A DNA stretch of 64,000 bases, taken from positions 1 to 64,000 of the forward strand of contig NZ_FAOZ01000016.1 of assembly GCF_001536285.1 (NCBI RefSeq), read 5' to 3'. How positions within the stretch are numbered: the stretch's first letter is position 1; each line of letters opens with the position of its first letter. This stretch comes from Parafrankia irregularis. Lineage in GTDB: Bacteria > Actinomycetota > Actinomycetes > Frankiales > Frankiaceae. This document shows positions 41,373 to 50,231 of this stretch, in pieces. The notes under the pieces are model-generated. The model was not told the origin of the DNA, did not search any database, and saw nothing but the letters and a program-made list of their open reading frames with translations. A program made the translations under genes and the position numbers.

Positions 41373-42805
41373 ACGCCACCAGGACCGCCGTTGTCACGGA
41401 GCCGTTCCCGGATGGTTCCGCGGAACCGCATCCGGACGGTTCCGCGGAACCGGTTCCGGTGGCTGCCGCGGCGCCGCTGCTGGACGTCCGTGGCCTGACC
41501 GTCTCCTTCCGGGCCCGTAGCGGGCCGGGACGGCGCACGACCGTCCTGCGGGACGTCTCGCTGGCCGTCCGTCCCGGCGAGATCGTCGGCGTCATCGGCG
41601 AGACCGGATCGGGCAAGACCACCCTCGCCCGCGCAATCGCCGGTCTGACCCGGACCGACGCCGGTGAGGTCGAGGTCGACGGCCGGGACGTCCGCGGCCT
41701 GCGCCGCCGTGCCCGCCGGGACTTCCGCCGCAGCGGTGCCATCCGCTTCGTCTTCCAGGACCCGCTACGCGCCCTCGATCCCGATCTCACGATCGGCACC
41801 AGCATCGCCGAGGGGCTGGCCGTCGCCGGCCGCGGCAGCCGCGACGACCGCCGCGCGGCCGTCTCCGACGCGCTGCGCAGGGTCGGCCTCGACCCCGCGG
41901 TGGCGGACCGCCTGCCCGGGGCGATCTCCGGGGGCCAGCGGCAGCGGGCGTCCATCGCCCGCGCGATCGTCGACGACCCGCGGCTGCTCATCTGTGACGA
42001 GCCCGTCAGCGCGCTGGACGGATCGAACCGCAACCTCATCCTTCGGCTGCTGGACGGGCTGCGCCGTCAGCCCGCCGATCTCGCCCATCCTGCCGTTTCC
42101 GCCGGCGTAGCCGATGCGGACCCTGGCCGTGGCCGGCTGGGGATCATCATCATCTCGCACGACCTGAGCTCGCTCGCCGGCATCGCGGACCGGGTCGTCG
42201 TCCTCTACCGCGGCCGCGTAGTCGAGGACGGCCCGATCGCCGAGGTGTTCGACCGGCCGCGGCATCCCTACACCGCGCTGCTGATCGCCTCGGCACCGAG
42301 CATCCGCGACGAGGACGGCCCGACCCCGCCGCAGCTGCGGCGGCCCGCCGGCGGACCGGGTGCCGAGCGGCGGCCCGCCGACGCCTGCGGCTTCGCGCAC
42401 CGGTGCCCCTTCGCCACCGACGCCTGCGACCACACCCCTGCCGCGCTGCCCGCCGCGGCGGGCTGGACCGTCGCCTGCCATCACACCGAGACCTGGCGGT
42501 CCTCGCTACCAGCAGCATCGCTGCCGGTGACATCGCCACCGGCGGTCGCGCCACCGGCGGCCTCGCTGCTGGCGGCGCGACCGCCGGCGGCTTCACTGCC
42601 GGCGGACCTCGACCTGCCGGTCCGGCGCCGCGACGCCGCCAGGCCGTCGATCTCCGCCGCCGCGGGGCCGGGAGCGACTGCCACTTCCACCGCACCTGCC
42701 AGCGCACCCGCCGCGGCATCCTCCACCGCACCTGCCCCCGCGCGCGCCGCGGTCGACGCGGTCGACGCGGGTGCGGCGCTGACCGCCCTGTCCACAAAGG
42801 AGTGA
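41369..42805 (+). CDS. ABC transporter ATP-binding protein (DppF type)
   Basis: 478 residues. Walker A GETGSGKTT, signature ISGGQRQRASIARAI, Walker B LLICDEPVSALD, and C-terminal RPRHPYTALLIAS with the Cys motif CGFAHRCPFATDACDH. Two oddities: the N-terminus has a duplicated Asp-Gly-Ser-Ala-Glu-Pro made by palindromic DNA (41414-41451), and about 110 Ala/Pro-rich residues follow the functional end. Another insertion (about 220-245, AHPAVSAGVADADPGRG) sits before the H-loop. It overlaps its neighbour by 4 bases. Confidence 0.92.
   Translation: MNATRTAVVTEPFPDGSAEPHPDGSAEPVPVAAAAPLLDVRGLTVSFRARSGPGRRTTVLRDVSLAVRPGEIVGVIGETGSGKTTLARAIAGLTRTDAGEVEVDGRDVRGLRRRARRDFRRSGAIRFVFQDPLRALDPDLTIGTSIAEGLAVAGRGSRDDRRAAVSDALRRVGLDPAVADRLPGAISGGQRQRASIARAIVDDPRLLICDEPVSALDGSNRNLILRLLDGLRRQPADLAHPAVSAGVADADPGRGRLGIIIISHDLSSLAGIADRVVVLYRGRVVEDGPIAEVFDRPRHPYTALLIASAPSIRDEDGPTPPQLRRPAGGPGAERRPADACGFAHRCPFATDACDHTPAALPAAAGWTVACHHTETWRSSLPAASLPVTSPPAVAPPAASLLAARPPAASLPADLDLPVRRRDAARPSISAAAGPGATATSTAPASAPAAASSTAPAPARAAVDAVDAGAALTALSTKE
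41414..41451. repeat. two GGTTCCGCGGAACC palindromes 24 bp apart
   Basis: Copies at 41414-41427 and 41438-41451 inside the DppF-type gene, in frame. Each encodes Gly-Ser-Ala-Glu-Pro, as does the copy in hypF. Confidence 0.9.
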
Positions 42806-42811
42806 ACAACG

Positions 42812-43936
42812 ATGTCCGTTGAGTTCATCGGGATGGTTTCCACCTCGGCCGGGAGCGAGTCCCAGGGCTCGACCGGCCCCGTTGTCGACCCGGACTACCT
42901 GGACGGGTTCGTCCGCGCCCATGAGGAAGCCGGCTTCGACCGGGTGCTGGTCGCGCACGCCTCCTTCATGCCGGACGGTTTCGTCGTCGCCGACCAGATC
43001 CTCGCCCGCTCGAAGAAGCTCGGCGTCCTGCTCGCGCACCGGCCCGGTTTCGTCGCCCCGACCATCGCCGCGCGCAAGTACGCCACCATCGACGCGTTCA
43101 ACCCCGGCCGCATCGCCCTGCACGTCATCACCGGTGGGGACGACGCCGACCAGGCCCGCGACGGCGACCTCACCGACAAGGCCACCCGCTACCGGCGCAC
43201 CGACGAGTTCCTCGACATCCTGCGGCGCGAGTGGGAGTCGGCCGCCCCGTTCGACTACGACGGCGACTTCTACCAGATCCGCGGCGCCTGGTCGGCGGTG
43301 CGCCCGCCCGCCGGACGCATCCCGATCTACTTCGGTGGCGCCTCCGACGACGCGGTACGGGTCGGCGGGAAGCACGCCGACGTCTACGCGTTCTGGGGCG
43401 AGCCGCTGGCCGGGATCGTCGAGCGCATCCGGCAGGTCCGGGCCGCCGCCGCCCCGTACGGGCGTGACCCGCGGTTCAGTGTCAGCCTGCGGCCCATCCC
43501 CGCCGACACCGAGCAGGCCGCCTGGGACCGTGCCGCCGAGATCCTGGAGCTCACCCGGGAACGCAGCGCCGACATCCAGAAGTTCCTGAAGGGCTCCGAG
43601 CAGGTCGGCAGCCAGCGGCTGCTGAAGTACGCCGACGAGGGCGACGTCCACGACAAGCGGCTGTGGACCGCCATCGCCAAGGTGACCGGCGCCGTCGGCA
43701 ACTCCACCGCGCTGGTCGGCAGCTACGAGCAGGTCGCAGAGGCGCTCGTCGACTACGTGAACGTCGGCGTCTCAACGCTGCTCATCCGCGGCTTCGACCC
43801 GGTCGCCGACGCCCGGGACTACGGCAGCCTGGTGAAGCTCGTCCACGAGCGGACCGCCGACCGTGACCCCGTCACCGGCTCCGGCTCCGGCACACCGGCT
43901 GTGACCGCGCCCGCCGCGGCCCCGGCGTCCGTCTGA
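42812..43936 (+). CDS. SsuD-like LLM-class flavin-dependent monooxygenase
   Basis: 374 residues, TIM-barrel luciferase-like. VLLAHRPGFVAPTIAARKYATID and RIALHVITGGDDADQARDGD are SsuD-type signatures of alkanesulfonate monooxygenases, which cleave C-S bonds with FMNH2 and O2 to release sulfite. ATG 42812 has AAGGAG 10 bases upstream, directly after the transporter genes. It is about half identical by eye to the next gene, so the pair arose by tandem duplication. The reduced flavin could come from the reductases at 51017-51508 or 57909-58580. Confidence 0.9.
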   Translation: MSVEFIGMVSTSAGSESQGSTGPVVDPDYLDGFVRAHEEAGFDRVLVAHASFMPDGFVVADQILARSKKLGVLLAHRPGFVAPTIAARKYATIDAFNPGRIALHVITGGDDADQARDGDLTDKATRYRRTDEFLDILRREWESAAPFDYDGDFYQIRGAWSAVRPPAGRIPIYFGGASDDAVRVGGKHADVYAFWGEPLAGIVERIRQVRAAAAPYGRDPRFSVSLRPIPADTEQAAWDRAAEILELTRERSADIQKFLKGSEQVGSQRLLKYADEGDVHDKRLWTAIAKVTGAVGNSTALVGSYEQVAEALVDYVNVGVSTLLIRGFDPVADARDYGSLVKLVHERTADRDPVTGSGSGTPAVTAPAAAPASV

Positions 43937-43979
43937 CCTGAATCTCACTGGAAGCCGACGAAGGCGAGCAGGAGCTGAC

Positions 43980-45146
43980 ATGGCCATCGAGATCCTCGGC
44001 ATGGTGGGAACCAAGGAGGTGTCGGAGACCCGCGGCTCGTACTTCGACGGCCCCGCGGTCGACGCCGCCTACCTGACCCGGTTCGCGCAGGCGCATGACG
44101 AGGCCGGCTTCGACCGTGTCCTCATCGGCTACGGGGCGACGGCACCCGACGGGTTCGCCGTCGCCGGCCACGTGCTGGCGCACACCCGGCGCCTCGGCGT
44201 GCTCATCGCGCACCGGCCCGGCTTCGTCGCGCCGACCCTGGCCGCCCGCAAGCTCGCCACCCTCGACCAGCTCAGCGGTGGTGGACGGGTCGCCATCCAC
44301 CACATCTCCGGCGGCAACGACGCCGACCAGCGCCGCGACGGCGACTTCGCCGACCACGACACCCGCTACGCGCGCACCGCGGAGTTCATGGACGTCCTGC
44401 GGCGCACGCTCACCTCCGACGCGCCGTTCGACCACGAGGGGCCGTTCTACCGGTTCGAAGGCGCCTACAGCTCGGTGAAGCCGGCGACCGCCGCCGGCAT
44501 CCCGCTGTTCTTCGGCGGGCAGTCCGAGGCGGCCGTCGAGGTGGGTGCCCGGCACGCGGACGTCTACATGCTGTTCGGTGAGCCGCTCGAACAGACCGCG
44601 GAGCGCATCGCCCTGCTGCGCGCCCAGGCGGCGAAGCACGGCCGCACGCTGCGCTTCAGCCTCTCCACCCGGCCGATCGTCGCCGCGACGGAGGAAGCCG
44701 CCTGGGCCCGTGCCGAGACGATCGCCGCCGAGACCCGCCGCCGCGCCGAGGCCGCGCGGGTGAGCGCGGCACTGGTCGCCGGGCCAGCCGGGTCATCGGG
44801 GCCAGCGGGGTCGGCGGGGTCGGCTGCGGCGGGCAGGGCGCTGTTCGCGACGTCCGGCTCTGTGGCGTCCGCCCGGCTGCAGGAGGTGGCGGCCCGCCAG
44901 CAGGTGTACGACGAGCGCCTCTGGTTCGGCGTCACCGCGCTGACCGGCCCCGGCGGCAACTCCTCCGGCCATGTCGGCACCCCACAGCAGGTCGCCGACG
45001 CGCTGCTGCGCTACCACGAGATCGGCGTCGACACGTTCCTCATCCGCGGCTTCGACCCCTACGACGACGTCGTCGACTGGGGCAGGGAGCTGATTCCCGC
45101 CCTGCGGGCCGGCGCCTCCCGCGCACGCGAGGTGGTCCACTCCTGA
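43980..45146 (+). CDS. SsuD-like LLM-class flavin-dependent monooxygenase, tandem paralogue
   Basis: 388 residues. Same motifs as its neighbour (VLIAHRPGFVAPTLAARKLATLD, RVAIHHISGGNDADQRRDGD). A Gly/Ala/Ser-rich insertion (about residues 264-285) lengthens the variable loop near the substrate pocket. ATG 43980 has AGGAG 5 bases upstream. Probably attacks a related sulfonate or sulfone. A hairpin follows the stop. Confidence 0.9.
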   Translation: MAIEILGMVGTKEVSETRGSYFDGPAVDAAYLTRFAQAHDEAGFDRVLIGYGATAPDGFAVAGHVLAHTRRLGVLIAHRPGFVAPTLAARKLATLDQLSGGGRVAIHHISGGNDADQRRDGDFADHDTRYARTAEFMDVLRRTLTSDAPFDHEGPFYRFEGAYSSVKPATAAGIPLFFGGQSEAAVEVGARHADVYMLFGEPLEQTAERIALLRAQAAKHGRTLRFSLSTRPIVAATEEAAWARAETIAAETRRRAEAARVSAALVAGPAGSSGPAGSAGSAAAGRALFATSGSVASARLQEVAARQQVYDERLWFGVTALTGPGGNSSGHVGTPQQVADALLRYHEIGVDTFLIRGFDPYDDVVDWGRELIPALRAGASRAREVVHS

Positions 45147-45167
45147 CTGGGGTCGATGACACGGCAG

Positions 45168-45202
45168 GCGGCTGACCTCCTGAACGCGCAAGCGCAGGTC
45201 AG
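45168..45202 (+). terminator. hairpin ending the sulfonate operon
   Basis: Perfect 9-bp arms GGCTGACCT and AGGTCAGCC around a loop with GCGCAAGCGC, 22 bases beyond the monooxygenase stop. Confidence 0.6.
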
Positions 45203-45280
45203 CCCGCCTCCGCCTCCGTAACCACCGGCCGATGTGGCTGACAGCTGACGATCGAGCCTCGTGGGGCCCCGTCGCGATGG

Positions 45281-45967
45281 CTATTCCTCGTCGAGCACCG
45301 TGATGCCCAGGGCGCCGGCCAGGGAGTAGGCCAGCGCCACCATGTCGCGGCTGGCGACCCCGGCGCCGGCCATGCTCGTCACCCCGTTCACCCCCACCAG
45401 CACACAGTCGAGGAGCCGGGCGCCGTCCATCTTCGCGCCGGAGAACTGCGCGCTGGTCAGGTCGCAGTCCTCGAACGTCACGCCACGCAGGTCGGCATCC
45501 TGAAAATCGGCCTGCTTCAGATTGCAACCCTCAAACAGCACGTTCGCCGCGGTGGTCGACCGGAAACGGGTGAGATCAAGCCGGCAGTCCCGGAAGATGA
45601 CATCGCGCAGCCGCCCATTCGTCCAGGCAACCCCCGTCATCCTGTTCGTCGTCACTGCAACCCGGATCAGCGACGAGTTCATCGCCCGGAGATTCGACAG
45701 GTTCGATCGCTCGATGACGGTGTTCGTCACCATGGCTCGGGTGAGCCGTGTGCCACTCAGGTCGACACCCGTAAGACGGCAGGTGTCGATTTCCACCGCC
45801 TCAGCCCTCTGGTCGGCCAGATCGGAACCGTCGAAAAGAAAGTTCGTGTAGACGCCGTCGTCGGTAATCGCCGAGTCCGTGGCCGTGAGTGAAGCCGGAA
45901 CGGCGGGTGCGGCAGGTCGCCGCTCGGATGCCCCGCGTGGAACTCTGCTGGGAGGCGTGTAAGGCAT
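45281..45967 (-). CDS. pentapeptide repeat protein
   Basis: 228 residues. From about 40 to 195 nearly every fifth residue is Leu or Phe in A(D/N)LxX-type units (for example GCNLKQADFQDADLRGVTFE), forming a right-handed beta helix. Such proteins can mimic DNA and protect gyrase, or act as scaffolds; nothing here tells which. The C-terminal helix (RDMVALAYSLAGALGI) caps the solenoid. It is convergent with the sulfonate operon and unrelated to it by sequence. Confidence 0.9.
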   Translation of the reverse strand: MPYTPPSRVPRGASERRPAAPAVPASLTATDSAITDDGVYTNFLFDGSDLADQRAEAVEIDTCRLTGVDLSGTRLTRAMVTNTVIERSNLSNLRAMNSSLIRVAVTTNRMTGVAWTNGRLRDVIFRDCRLDLTRFRSTTAANVLFEGCNLKQADFQDADLRGVTFEDCDLTSAQFSGAKMDGARLLDCVLVGVNGVTSMAGAGVASRDMVALAYSLAGALGITVLDEE

Positions 45968-46458
45968 GAGGCGCAGTGTATTCCCGGCGCGCCCGATCCT
46001 CGTGGGCAGGATCCGCGGTGGATCACGCTGTGTTCGACCGCTATCGAATTCCGCCTGCCGGGTCTCCGTTCGGTGGAATCGGATCCCTCGGGTGCGTGCG
46101 TGGCGCTAGCATTGAGCCTGCACCACAGTGGATGCGGACACTGCACGCGACCGCGTCGGTACGCCAGCCATCCTGCGCGGTCCCCATCCGCCGGTCATCG
46201 GACAGCAGGCAGGGCCAAAAGGGGGAAAGGGTGGCTGGCCTACCAGTGCAACCTCACGGTGCCCGCCTGATCCGCCTGGCCCGTCCATGTCGCTGCTGCC
46301 GTTTTCGCCGAGCAAGAAGTATGGATTGTAACTGCCGGGGAGCCGGTCACGGATTGGTGCCGATCAAGATCGATAGTCGGTGGGCGGGGAGGTTCGCCCC
46401 CCATGAACGTGGCCCGACTTCCGGGAGCCCGGCAGCCCGGCAGCCCGGTAGCCCGGTT

Positions 46459-46528
46459 TGGCGAGTCGCAAAAGTGAAGAATTTTGGTTGTTCCCGCGAC
46501 CGAAATCCTTCTTTCTTGCGACTCGCCA
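46459..46528 (+). repeat. 70-base structured repeat, copy A
   Basis: Outer arms TGGCGAGTCGCAA and TTGCGACTCGCCA are perfect, 13 bp. Inside, ATTTTGGTTG pairs with CGACCGAAAT around TTCCCG. The two imperfect positions are G-U pairs only in plus-strand RNA, suggesting an RNA that folds in that direction. The inner hairpin recurs at 53704-53733. Confidence 0.7.
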
Positions 46529-46689
46529 GGCAATTCTGCAGCCTCTTTTGCCCCTTTTGGGGTGAACTGCTGGTGCTGTGCGGCGGTGCGGGCACCTCGA
46601 TGGAGATGGTTGGCGGTGCGGGTGCGGTTCGCCTTCCGTCGGCACGGGCCGCGGATCCGCGACTTCTCGGGATTTCGCTACACGTGCTC

Positions 46690-46722
46690 TCGGGCGACCG
46701 CAATCCTCAGGTTCTCGCCCGA
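46690..46722 (-). terminator. hairpin after the cupin gene
   Basis: Arms TCGGGCGA and TCGCCCGA, about 40 bases beyond the cupin stop. The loop contains GACCGCAATCCT, similar to part of the structured repeats. Confidence 0.5.
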
Positions 46723-46762
46723 TGGGGGCAGGGAAGCGGGCGGGCTCGCGTTCCGATTCCGG

Positions 46763-47326
46763 TCAGCACTCCGTGCCAGGGGTGCCATGGGTGCCGGGCG
46801 TGCCCGGGGCGTCGAGGCGGACCTCGGACCAGCCGAGGTCGCCGAGGTTGACGACGATCGCCTCCTGGGTGGTGCGGGCGATGACGACGACCGCCTCGGC
46901 GTCGGGGTCGGGGTTCTCCTCGCGGTGCGGCACATAGGGCGGGACGAAGATGTAGTCGCCGGGGGAGGTCTCGACGCGGGTCTCGACCGGTTCGTCGCCG
47001 TCGACGTCGAGGAACACGAAGGCCGGGTTGCCGGAGACGATGTAGATCGCGGTCTCCGACGCGCCGTGGTGGTGGTTGCCGGACGCCGTCGACGCCGGGA
47101 CGTGTGTCTGCCCCATCCAGAGGCTGCGGGCGCCGACGGTCTTGCCGCTGACCGCTTCCAGCCGCCGCATGCCCGAGGTCTGCGTGGTGTCGCCGACGAG
47201 GGCTGAGGGGGCGATGTGGAACAGGCGGCGGTGGAACGGGTCGATGTCGGCGGGCAGCATGACGCCGCTGGGCGTGCGGACGAACTCCCCGCCGGTGCTG
47301 CCGGCGGGGACGTGGATGGCGGGCAT
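46763..47326 (-). CDS. cupin-domain protein
   Basis: 187 residues. The cupin motif 1 metal-binding segment is GNHHHGASETAIYIVSG, and motif 2 is PGDYIFVPPYVPHREEN. A short Pro/Gly/Thr tail follows. Its ATG overlaps the LysR stop by one base (TGATG), so it is co-expressed with the regulator. It may be a dioxygenase or a sensor in sulfur-compound use; the sequence does not decide. Confidence 0.88.
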   Translation of the reverse strand: MPAIHVPAGSTGGEFVRTPSGVMLPADIDPFHRRLFHIAPSALVGDTTQTSGMRRLEAVSGKTVGARSLWMGQTHVPASTASGNHHHGASETAIYIVSGNPAFVFLDVDGDEPVETRVETSPGDYIFVPPYVPHREENPDPDAEAVVVIARTTQEAIVVNLGDLGWSEVRLDAPGTPGTHGTPGTEC

Positions 47327-48264
47327 CAGACTCCCTTGCTGGTGCTGGGTTCGAGGTGCGCATCCACCGGTGCGGCCAGGGGTGCGGGCGGCAGGTCCGA
47401 GGGTGCGAGGTCCGCGGGTGCCAGGAGCAGCTGACACAACGCCTCGGCGACGCGCCGTGAGATCTCGGTGGGCAGGCTCTGCCGGGCCCACAGCGCGATC
47501 GGCAGGGGGGCCGGCTGGGGCAGGTCGTCGCGGGCGACGAGTCCTTCCGGGGTCTGGCCCAGGGTAGCCATCAGCCCGACGCCGAGGCCGGCCCGGACGG
47601 CGGCCTGCACACCGGCGAGCTGGACGGCCTCCGCTCCGATCACGGTCGGGATCGCGTGGAAGGACAGCGCCTCCAGCGCGCGGTTGCGCAGCGAGCAGGG
47701 CTGGTCGAAGACGACCAGCGGGACGGGCTGGGACAGGGACGGCCGTTCCCAGGTGGGTGCGGAGTACCAGGTCAGTTCGAGCTGGCCGACCGGCCAGGCG
47801 CGGGGGTCGTCGGCCGGCCCGAGCAGCAGGGCCAGGTCCACCTGGCCGGTGTCGAGGCCTTCCCGCAGCCGGTTGCCCCGGTCGATGCGGAAGCGCATGA
47901 CCTGGTCGGGCAGCTCCTGCTCCAGGACCCCGTTGAGGGGCGGCAACAGCTGCGCCGCGGCGTGTTCCGTCGACCCGATGATCACCGGTTCCGCGGCCTG
48001 GGGGACGAAGCTGTGCAGGGTTTCGTCGTGCAGGCGGAGGATCCGCCGGGCCTGGCGGAGGAGGTGCTCGCCGTCGCGGGTGAGCCGGGAGCCGCGCCCC
48101 TGCCGTTCGACCAGGATGCGGCCCGTCGCGGCCTCCAGGCGGCGCACATGCTGGCTGACCGCCGCCTGGCTGAGGTGCAGTGCGGACGCCGCGCGCTGGA
48201 AGCCGCCGCAGTCCGCGACAGCGACGAAGCTGCGCAGCGGGGCGATGTCCAGGGTGCGTCCCAC
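47326..48264 (-). CDS. LysR-family transcriptional regulator
   Basis: 312 residues. N-terminal helix-turn-helix: LRSFVAVADCGGFQRAASALHLSQAAVSQHVRRLEAATG. The rest is the periplasmic-binding-like effector domain (LALLLGPADDPRAWP, WYSAPTWERPSLSQPVPLVVF). Divergent from the Cys-leader/NtaA-like monooxygenase operon, which it probably controls. GTG 48264 is the likely start. Confidence 0.92.
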   Translation of the reverse strand: MGRTLDIAPLRSFVAVADCGGFQRAASALHLSQAAVSQHVRRLEAATGRILVERQGRGSRLTRDGEHLLRQARRILRLHDETLHSFVPQAAEPVIIGSTEHAAAQLLPPLNGVLEQELPDQVMRFRIDRGNRLREGLDTGQVDLALLLGPADDPRAWPVGQLELTWYSAPTWERPSLSQPVPLVVFDQPCSLRNRALEALSFHAIPTVIGAEAVQLAGVQAAVRAGLGVGLMATLGQTPEGLVARDDLPQPAPLPIALWARQSLPTEISRRVAEALCQLLLAPADLAPSDLPPAPLAAPVDAHLEPSTSKGV

Positions 48265-48761
48265 CAGGTCAGGCTACCTAGCGGCCACACTATCTACACC
48301 GAAATGGTAAAAATAATCGCGGAACGCTATAGATCATCATTGCGAAGCGTAGTTGGACACCGCCGGCCAAACGGACGCATGCTGGGCCCATGAACCGGTC
48401 GGAGATCGTAGCGGCGGGCGTCGGCTGGCATCTGATCGACCTCACCTGTCGCGGTGCCGCCGTGTGTCGCGGTGCCGCAGTGCGCTGCCGCTGACTGTGT
48501 CCCGCCCGCTGTCAGCCCTCTGATCAGGCGTTCTGCCGGCCGGGCTGCACCGGTTCGCCGCGCGGTCGGTCCAGGGGCCGGTCGCCGCACTGAGTACATG
48601 GCCCGCTCGGGCCGCTGAGGTCGCTGGTCCGCCCGGCTGTGGATCGTCGCCGATTCGGGGTGTCGGTCCGGCATGCCCGGCGCAAGATCGTCACTTTGGG
48701 TGTTGGATCACCCGGCCTGAGGGCGGTCCAGCGCGTGTTGCCGACCAGGAAAGGTCCACCG
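48265..48761. other. divergent regulatory region between LysR and monooxygenase genes
   Basis: Holds an AT-rich stretch (48290-48350) with the inverted repeat ACGCT-N17-AGCGT (48324-48350), a possible LysR site. A weak promoter pair, TTGGAC (48353) and CATGCT (48378), lies before the leader peptide at 48390. After the leader come short inverted repeats, including GGCCCG-CT-CGGGCC near 48602. Confidence 0.6.
48390..48494 (+). CDS. 34-aa cysteine-containing leader peptide (upstream ORF)
   Basis: ATG 48390 to TGA 48494. It contains GWHLIDLTCRGAAVCRGAAVR and ends Cys-Arg. The His-Leu-Ile-Asp-Leu core and three cysteines, the last one codon before the final Arg, match the actinobacterial sulfur-responsive leader type, like the one at 36135. 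It is 267 bases ahead of the monooxygenase operon. Confidence 0.72.
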   Translation: MNRSEIVAAGVGWHLIDLTCRGAAVCRGAAVRCR

Positions 48762-50129
48762 ATGTCTGCTCGCACGCTGAAGCCTCGCACGTTGAAGCTC
48801 GGTGCCGTCCTGTTCGGGGTCGGCGGGCCAGGGCAGCACAACACCTGGCTCAGCCCTGAGATCCCGGGCGATGCCAGTGTGGACGTCCACTGGTACATCG
48901 CCCGCGCGCAGGCCGCCGAGGCCGCGAAGTTCGACCTCGTCTTCATCGTGGACAGCCAGTTCATCACCCCGGACTCGCCGCACCACTACCTCAGCCGGCT
49001 CGAGCCGCTCACGCTGCTGTCCGCGATCGCCGTGCACACCAGCCACATCGGCCTGGTGGGGACGATCACGACGTCCTACAACGAGCCGTTCAACGTCGCG
49101 CGCCGGCTGGCGTCCCTCGACCACATCAGCGGTGGGCGGGCCGGCTGGAACGTGGTCACCAGCGGCGACGCGGGCACAGCGGGCAACTACAGCCGGGACG
49201 AGCACTACGACTACGCGACCCGCTACGGCCGGGCGCTGGAGCACGTCCAGGTCGCGCGGGCGCTGTGGGACTCCTACGAGGCCGGCGCCTTCCCCCGGGA
49301 CAAGGAACGCGGCGTGTTCTTCGACCGCGACCGCCAGCATGCGCTGAACCACCGCGGCGAGTACTTCTCGGTGGTCGGCCCGCTCAACCTGGAGCGCACC
49401 CCCCAGGGGCAGCCGGTGATCTTCCAGGCGGGGGACTCCGAGGAGGGCCGTGACCTCGGCGCCAGCGTCGCCGAGGCGATCTTCACCCACGCCGAGACGC
49501 TGGAGCAGGCACAGGCGTTCCGCACCGAGCTGCGGGCACGGGCGGCCGCCAAGGGGCGCGACCCCGACCAGGTGCTCGTGTTCCCGGGCATCTCGCCGAT
49601 CATCGCCGACACCGACGAGCAGGCCCGCGAGATCCAGCGGGCGACCCTGGGCGCGAAGAGCTTCGCCCGGGCACTGGCCGAGCTCGGCCGGCCGTTCGGC
49701 TGGCACGACTTCTCGCAGTACGACCTGGACGCACCGTTCCCCGAGGTCGGTGACGCCGGTGCGCTCAGCTTCCGGACCCAGGCGGAGGCGATCAAGAAGC
49801 ATGCCCGGGAGAACGACCTCACCCTGCGCCAGGTCGTCGAGCACCAGCTCAGCGCGCAGTACGCACCCTTCGTCGGCTCGGCGCGCACCGTGGCCGACGA
49901 GATCGAGCGCTGGTTCCGCGCCGGCGCGTTCGACGGCATCAACATCATCGTGACGGTGCCCAGCGAGTTCGCGCGTTTCGTCGACGAGGTCCTGCCGATC
50001 CTGCGCGAGCGCGGCGTCGTGCGGGACGAGTACGAGTCCACGACGCTGCGCGGCAACCTCGGGCTGCCCATCCCCGAGAACCGCCACACGGCGGCCCGCC
50101 AGCAGACGCTGCAGCCCGCCGGTGTGTGA
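48762..50129 (+). CDS. NtaA/SnaA/DszA-family FMN-dependent monooxygenase
   Basis: 455 residues. LLM fold of the nitrilotriacetate/dibenzothiophene-sulfone type: FDLVFIVDSQF, RLASLDHISGGRAGWNVVTS, YSRDEHYDYATRYGRALE, and VIFQAGDSEEGRDLGASVAEAIFTHAE. DszA-like members cleave C-S bonds of sulfones with reduced FMN. ATG 48762 has AGGAAAGG 8 bases upstream. It is followed by an alpha/beta hydrolase and a flavin reductase, which supplies the reduced flavin. With the Cys leader this points to use of an organic sulfur source. Confidence 0.92.
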   Translation: MSARTLKPRTLKLGAVLFGVGGPGQHNTWLSPEIPGDASVDVHWYIARAQAAEAAKFDLVFIVDSQFITPDSPHHYLSRLEPLTLLSAIAVHTSHIGLVGTITTSYNEPFNVARRLASLDHISGGRAGWNVVTSGDAGTAGNYSRDEHYDYATRYGRALEHVQVARALWDSYEAGAFPRDKERGVFFDRDRQHALNHRGEYFSVVGPLNLERTPQGQPVIFQAGDSEEGRDLGASVAEAIFTHAETLEQAQAFRTELRARAAAKGRDPDQVLVFPGISPIIADTDEQAREIQRATLGAKSFARALAELGRPFGWHDFSQYDLDAPFPEVGDAGALSFRTQAEAIKKHARENDLTLRQVVEHQLSAQYAPFVGSARTVADEIERWFRAGAFDGINIIVTVPSEFARFVDEVLPILRERGVVRDEYESTTLRGNLGLPIPENRHTAARQQTLQPAGV

Positions 50130-50231
50130 CCTGACCTATCACCTCACACTCATCACCCAGTTTCCTGCCGTGGCGGCGCACCGTCGTACCGCGGCCCACC
50201 GCACAGCCCGAACCGGCGGGAGCCCGACACC

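Larger units (their letters stand above)
45968..46762. other. 795-bp intergenic region with structured repeats
   Basis: No supportable gene. The segment 46426-46457 is four tandem copies of AGCCCGGC/T. It is followed immediately by a 70-base near-perfect hairpin (46459-46528), and a second hairpin lies at 46690-46722. GC content is lower than in the flanking genes around 46280-46560. Confidence 0.75.
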
